NCBI GenBank assembly: GCA_036260935.1
Contig: DATALQ010000018.1
Span: 147,369-211,368 of the forward strand
Direction: 5' to 3'
DNA length: 64,000 bases
DNA from: JAEYOM01 sp036260935
GTDB taxonomy: Bacteria > Bacillota > Clostridia > Acetivibrionales > DTU013
Both the position numbers and the translations under genes were made by a program. The first letter of the stretch is position 1. Each line of letters opens with the position of its first letter. The notes below the pieces were generated by a model that worked only from the letters and a program-made list of their open reading frames with translations, had not been told where the DNA came from and ran no database searches. This document shows, in pieces, positions 60,320 through 64,000 of the stretch.

Positions 60320-60781
60320 ATGGAAAATGCAACAAAAGCAATCTTATTCGGCGCGGCCATCGTAATCACTCTGGTGCTCGTATCTCTGGGGTTCCTGCTG
60401 CTGAACAACGCGACGGGCTCGGTCAACCAGCAGGTCAGCGACATGGAGCAACAGAAGCAGGAGGTCCTGGACCAGAAGTATACCAAGTATGACGGCAAGG
60501 TAGTGTCGGGAAGCGAGGTACTGAGCGCGTTGGAAGAGTTCAAGGACGATGGGATAAGTATTTTAGTAAAGACGAAACGTAGCACTGGCGTGGGCACATA
60601 TTATTATTGGATGTTAGGCACCAGTGATGTTATAACTACATCAAGCGGTGCTATAGATACTCTTGATGATGCTAAAGACAAGACTGACACTACTTATATA
60701 AACCCAAGTGGAAAATTCGATGCTAAAGTTCTAACAGACACAAATAAAGCAATAACAGGGATCAGTTTTACTCAACAATAA
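60320..60781 (+). CDS. pilin-like protein 1 with mosaic codon use
   Basis: 153 residues. The start MENATKAILFGAAIVITLVLV leads straight into a single TM helix, as in class III or archaeal-like pilins, followed by a coiled-coil-like stalk (VNQQVSDMEQQKQEVLDQ) and a globular end. I see no clear Gly/Glu cleavage site. From about base 60545 the codons switch from GC-ending to AT-ending while the frame continues, so the variable C-terminus may have a separate origin. GGAGG precedes the ATG. The motif KVVSGSEVLSAL is shared with pilin-like 2. Confidence 0.72.
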   Translation: MENATKAILFGAAIVITLVLVSLGFLLLNNATGSVNQQVSDMEQQKQEVLDQKYTKYDGKVVSGSEVLSALEEFKDDGISILVKTKRSTGVGTYYYWMLGTSDVITTSSGAIDTLDDAKDKTDTTYINPSGKFDAKVLTDTNKAITGISFTQQ

Positions 60782-60809
60782 TATTGATTTTCTTGCACAA
60801 TAGGTCTAT

Positions 60810-61202
60810 ATGAATGATAATTTGGCCGAATTCCTATTCAATACGGCAATGGTAGTTTTTTTCGTTGCAGCGGTCTCTCTCTTTTTTCTGATGAACGATT
60901 TTTCAAATGACATGGTCAGCCTTGTACAACAGAATATAAACCAGCAGAAGGAAGTCGTCGAGGTGAGGGAAGAAGTCCCGGATAATACGCTCAAGGGAGA
61001 TGAGATAATAGCGAATATCATCTCCGGAGCCGCAAATTCCGTTACGACTTCTTCCGCCTTCAGCATCGATGGGACCGGTTATGACGTGGAAAATCCCTTT
61101 GATTTCGAGCATTATTCCGATATAGATGTAACTTCCGACTATTCCGCCGATCCGGTTTGCGATACCAAAGGTAAAGCGCTGCGCTGGAATTACGTCAATT
61201 GA
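60810..61202 (+). CDS. pilin-like protein 2
   Basis: 130 residues. A single N-terminal TM (NTAMVVFFVAAVSLFFLM) is followed by an acidic stalk and a small C-terminal domain. NTLKGDEIIANIISG resembles KVVSGSEVLSALEEF of the previous pilin-like protein, suggesting a common family. A weak ribosome site (AATAGGTC) precedes the ATG. Probably a minor pilin. Confidence 0.65.
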   Translation: MNDNLAEFLFNTAMVVFFVAAVSLFFLMNDFSNDMVSLVQQNINQQKEVVEVREEVPDNTLKGDEIIANIISGAANSVTTSSAFSIDGTGYDVENPFDFEHYSDIDVTSDYSADPVCDTKGKALRWNYVN

Positions 61203-61235
61203 TACCTATTTCTGCAGATACCCGGGAGGAACATA

Positions 61236-61787
61236 ATGCCGAATGCATTGAGCAAAGTGTTTGCTCTGTTGATCGCGGTCGTCATTTTATTTGTATTTCC
61301 CATAAAGAATGAACTGGAAAGACAGGATGAAACCAGCCGCATGTATGTTTTGAACGAAACCATAGGTCTGGTGGACTCCGTAAGGAACCTGGGCTATCTT
61401 TCGCCGCGTATGTATGAGGAGTTTCTGGACGAGCTGGCGGCAACAGGCAACATATATAAAGTTGAAATGGAGCATGCCTCGCTTATCTATCAGCCGGTAT
61501 ATGAGTACAATGCAGTATCCGGCACTTATGATGCCGTCGAGGGTGAATACGAACAAACATATAACAGTACCTATGCCGACGTTATTGGGGAGTGCCTATT
61601 CCCGGAGGCTGATCCGGCGGCGGGTAAAAACTACGAGATGAAACAGGGCGACTTTTTCACCGTCCGTGTCGTCAATCAGAACAAAACCATGGCGACAAAG
61701 ATACAGGAAATCATGTACGGCCGTTCAATCATGGCGGAGAAGATATTTGTGAATTATGGGGGAATGATCAAGGATGAAGGTAACTGA
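61236..61787 (+). CDS. pilin-like / TadE-like protein 3
   Basis: 183 residues. One N-terminal TM (LSKVFALLIAVVILFVFPIK), then SVRNLGYLSPRMYEEFLDEL and a Tyr-rich middle (QPVYEYNAVSGTYDAVEGEY). The layout suits a TadE/TadF-type minor pilin. Its stop overlaps the start of the next gene by 14 bases, so translation is coupled. AGGAG precedes the ATG. Confidence 0.68.
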   Translation: MPNALSKVFALLIAVVILFVFPIKNELERQDETSRMYVLNETIGLVDSVRNLGYLSPRMYEEFLDELAATGNIYKVEMEHASLIYQPVYEYNAVSGTYDAVEGEYEQTYNSTYADVIGECLFPEADPAAGKNYEMKQGDFFTVRVVNQNKTMATKIQEIMYGRSIMAEKIFVNYGGMIKDEGN

Positions 61788-62805
61788 TATTACAATAGCA
61801 TTCATCCTGGTCATCCTGCCGTTCGTGCTGGTGCTGGATTACAGGACCCAGGACACGGAGCTTGCCATATACAAAACTGTTGAAATGAACAAAATGATCG
61901 ACGCAGCAGTGGAAGACGGCACAAGAAACATGTTCGGCAAGGGCTTGAACGGCAGGATAAACCTGGACAGGGAAAAAGGCTATGAGAGCTTCATTCGTAC
62001 CATGTGCCTCAACCTGAACAAGCTGGATGACGAACTCGGCAGGCTTGAAGTCGAGGGCTACATCCCATGTATCGTCGCACTGGACTATGACGGATATTAC
62101 ATAATGAAGCATGTAGAGTATACCAATGCCTCCGGAGAGAGCGAGATCAGGCTGACGTGGCTCCCGAAGCAGGCATATGCCTACTCGGACAGCAATTATG
62201 TATATTCACTTACGCTTGGTAACGATGTTACCTTTTACGAGAAATCTACCGGCAATATAGAAAAGGGCTCGGTTGACCAGTTTATCGGCACACTTCCGGG
62301 GAGCGACCTCATAATGTCCACTACATCGGCGATTACTCTTGAAGACAGGCTTAGAGGGTTCGATACCGAAAGGCGGATCATCATAATAGACCAGCTGAAG
62401 AAGGACATAAATGAAGTTATCAATAACCATAACGATATCGCAATGTATTACGGCATCACATATTATTTTTCGCTTCCGACGATAGAGGAGAGCGAATGGC
62501 TGAAAACCATAGACGACGTAGGCCTGATGGTATTTTTCCAGGGGATGCCGCTTGGAAACACCGGTGAAAGAATCAATAAATTTGCGCTTGGCGGTGCGCG
62601 TATACTCAAAGGCTCAAAGTATTTCCTCGATACGGAAGGTACCGACGCTTCTATGTACAGCGGCGGCAAGGTATATTACTACCACTCCTCGGACACATGC
62701 AATAAATTAAAACCGGCTAGCATCCCGGCAGGAGGTTATCCCATGAGGGATAGCATGGCGGAGTGTGCAAAGGAAGGGTATTTCCCGTGCGAATACTGCA
62801 ACTAA
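61774..62805 (+). CDS. pilin-like protein 4 with C-terminal Ada-like zinc motif
   Basis: 343 residues. A single TM (IAFILVILPFVLVLDY) at the N-terminus, a large extracytoplasmic part, and at the C-terminus the pattern YYHSSDTCNKL ... MAECAKEGYFPCEYCN. Two Cys pairs and a His in this order are like the small zinc-binding tails found on nucleases and Ada-type proteins. I do not know a characterised pilin with this tail. It may be a tip or adhesin subunit. GGGGGA lies ten bases before the ATG. Confidence 0.7.
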   Translation: MKVTDITIAFILVILPFVLVLDYRTQDTELAIYKTVEMNKMIDAAVEDGTRNMFGKGLNGRINLDREKGYESFIRTMCLNLNKLDDELGRLEVEGYIPCIVALDYDGYYIMKHVEYTNASGESEIRLTWLPKQAYAYSDSNYVYSLTLGNDVTFYEKSTGNIEKGSVDQFIGTLPGSDLIMSTTSAITLEDRLRGFDTERRIIIIDQLKKDINEVINNHNDIAMYYGITYYFSLPTIEESEWLKTIDDVGLMVFFQGMPLGNTGERINKFALGGARILKGSKYFLDTEGTDASMYSGGKVYYYHSSDTCNKLKPASIPAGGYPMRDSMAECAKEGYFPCEYCN

Positions 62806-62829
62806 GGTATTTTGAGGAGGACAGCATAA

Positions 62830-63558
62830 TTGCTGAGTATTGTCATATGTGACGGCTCCGGCAGCTATCTTGAGAAGCTGGGCCGAATGACAAAAAACAT
62901 AATCGATACGAACAATTATAACGCCGACATAGGGTTATTGACGTCTAACCCCCGTGAAGTGCTGGAACTGATGACAGCATCGCCGGGCAGACGCTTCTTT
63001 ATAATGACGGACGTCCTTTTCCATGGCTTGGGTATGAATGGGATCGAACTTGGACGGGAAATAAGGAAACTAAACAGGGATTGCCATATAGTCTATATCA
63101 CGGACCATTTGGAAATGATGAATGCAGTTCTGAATTCAATGGTAAGACCTTCCGGCTTTTATAAAAAACCTGTTCAGACCGCCGACCTCAGTGTCCTGAT
63201 CGCAGACATATACAGGGACTATCTTAATGAGACTGAAAACAATGAAAGCTACTTTCATGTAAATATAGGCTCGACAATGCACCGATTACAGTTCGACAGC
63301 ATTTTTTACTTCGAAGCATTCGACAAAAAGATATATATCCATACCGACAACCAGAGGATCGGTTACTACGACAGCCTGTCCAACATCGAAAAGAGGCTCG
63401 GGGATGGATTCGTCAGGTGTCATAACAGCTATATCATCAACAAGAACAGGATATCGAGGGTATCCTTTACCGAGATGGAGATAGTCATGGAAAACGGGGC
63501 CAGGGTAAGCATCTCGAGGACTTATAAACCTGTGATGAAGGAATTGCTCGGCAGTTAA
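62830..63558 (+). CDS. LytTR-type response regulator
   Basis: 242 residues. The receiver domain reads SIVICDGSGSYLEKLGRM, phospho-site FFIMTDVLFHGLGMNG (Asp about 60), and FYKKPVQ with the conserved Lys. The LytTR DNA-binding domain follows from about 140: IFYFEAFDKKIYIHT, GFVRCHNSYIINKN, SISRTYKPVMK. The start is a TTG with GAGGAGG upstream. It ends the Tad-like operon and most likely controls it; no matching histidine kinase is in the window. Confidence 0.9.
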   Translation: MLSIVICDGSGSYLEKLGRMTKNIIDTNNYNADIGLLTSNPREVLELMTASPGRRFFIMTDVLFHGLGMNGIELGREIRKLNRDCHIVYITDHLEMMNAVLNSMVRPSGFYKKPVQTADLSVLIADIYRDYLNETENNESYFHVNIGSTMHRLQFDSIFYFEAFDKKIYIHTDNQRIGYYDSLSNIEKRLGDGFVRCHNSYIINKNRISRVSFTEMEIVMENGARVSISRTYKPVMKELLGS

Positions 63559-63661
63559 GCCGGGGGACGGGAGAATGGGAGAACGGGAGTTTAAACCGCA
63601 GGGCTGACCAGGCTGAGTTCCTTTGCTTTGTTGTTTGCAATAAGTGTTCCAATTTCTGTAA

Positions 63662-64000
63662 TCATATACCACGCATGATTTCAAATGCTTCTACAAGAAT
63701 GTCGGAGTAGTTGCCGGTTCCCGCGTAGGTCAGGCATACTGCTGATTTGCCCTCTACCTTGGTCAGAATTCGGAAACCGATTAAATCAACGCCGGACTCT
63801 GTTTGGATGATTCCGGTATAAAGCTTGCAGGTTCTTAAGGTATTGAGGGATTTATCGTCCAGCTCTATCAATTGCGTATCTGTGGAGGATTCCTCTGCCA
63901 GAGCATCGTAGTTGGTGATATCCTGCTTCTTCAGGGATAAGTACCGGTTAGAACTTTTAAGTATGTATTCTTCCGGGTTGTCTACCACCGGCAGGGAGCC
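63662..64000 (-). CDS. C-terminal part of an unidentified protein, cut by window edge
   Basis: The minus-strand frame is open to the edge, four codons beyond the first listed start, so the real start lies outside. The visible 113 residues contain LPVVDNPEEYILKSSNRYLS, YTGIIQTESGVDLIGFRILT and SAVCLTYAGTGNYSDILVEA. Gly-, Thr- and Tyr-rich, without TM. I cannot name it. It is convergent with the LytTR gene, with a short G-rich spacer (63559-63600) between. Confidence 0.6.
   Translation of the reverse strand, partial: GSLPVVDNPEEYILKSSNRYLSLKKQDITNYDALAEESSTDTQLIELDDKSLNTLRTCKLYTGIIQTESGVDLIGFRILTKVEGKSAVCLTYAGTGNYSDILVEAFEIMRGI

Overview
The window looks like chromosomal DNA of a Clostridia-type Bacillota. 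Most genes have strong AGGAGG-like ribosome sites, ATG/TTG/GTG starts, short intergenic gaps and gram-positive regulators (YesM/YesN two-component pair, GntR/UTRA repressor, LytTR regulator). Sugar ABC operons come without their own ATPase. Base composition is moderate in most operons, but several stretches are visibly AT-rich (about 4.2-6.5, 9.4-10.9, 16.1-18 and 32.8-35.7 kb) and look like accessory DNA. The species cannot be fixed from the sequence; a saccharolytic anaerobe fits.

Layout. 0-4.1 kb: an ABC exporter with a MacA/HlyD-type adaptor. 4.2-6.4 kb: an AT-rich unit with a double-domain methyltransferase behind an apparent attenuator (5-codon leader ORF plus terminator). 6.6-10.2 kb: a double-AAA protein with a tandem-repeat linker, its own attenuator-like leader, then a MITE-like inverted repeat and a decayed gene. 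10.2-20.6 kb: macro-domain protein, orphan solute-binding lipoprotein with a YesM/YesN system, RNHCP protein, HTH-methyltransferase fusion, ABC-2 exporter. 20.7-28.2 kb: phosphohexomutase, LplB/YtcP-type sugar importer, GH20 enzyme. 28.2-32.5 kb: MASE3-SpoIIE phosphatase, Nramp transporter, a 42-residue Cys/His protein, ferritin and peroxiredoxin. 32.9-35.7 kb: AT-rich run of small accessory enzymes (GNAT, Nudix, HAD, kinase-like) separated by GC-rich hairpins. 35.8-41.3 kb: chitobiose phosphorylase, GntR regulator, SIS sugar isomerase/deaminase and PIG-L deacetylase. 41.5-48.6 kb: membrane and housekeeping genes.

The most striking region is 48.7-63.6 kb. A full-length EssC (type VII secretion FtsK/SpoIIIE ATPase with FHA domain) and a YukD/EsaB-like ubiquitin-fold protein are followed by a Tad/type IV pilus-like set: an anchored SAF/CpaB-like protein, two ParA/TadZ-like proteins with broken P-loops, a membrane-anchored CpaF-like ATPase, a fused TadB/TadC-like platform, four small one-TM pilin-like proteins and a LytTR regulator. 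None of the other type VII parts (EssA, EssB, EsaA, WXG100) is present here. This suggests a hybrid envelope machine that joins an EssC motor to a Tad-like pilus.

The amino-sugar genes form a coherent route: uptake of (GlcNAc)n by the ABC importer, trimming by GH20, phosphorolysis of diacetylchitobiose to GlcNAc-1-phosphate and GlcNAc by the GH94 enzyme, then mutase, deacetylase and isomerase/deaminase steps under a NagR/DasR-like repressor. The pathway is inferred from families and neighbourhood.
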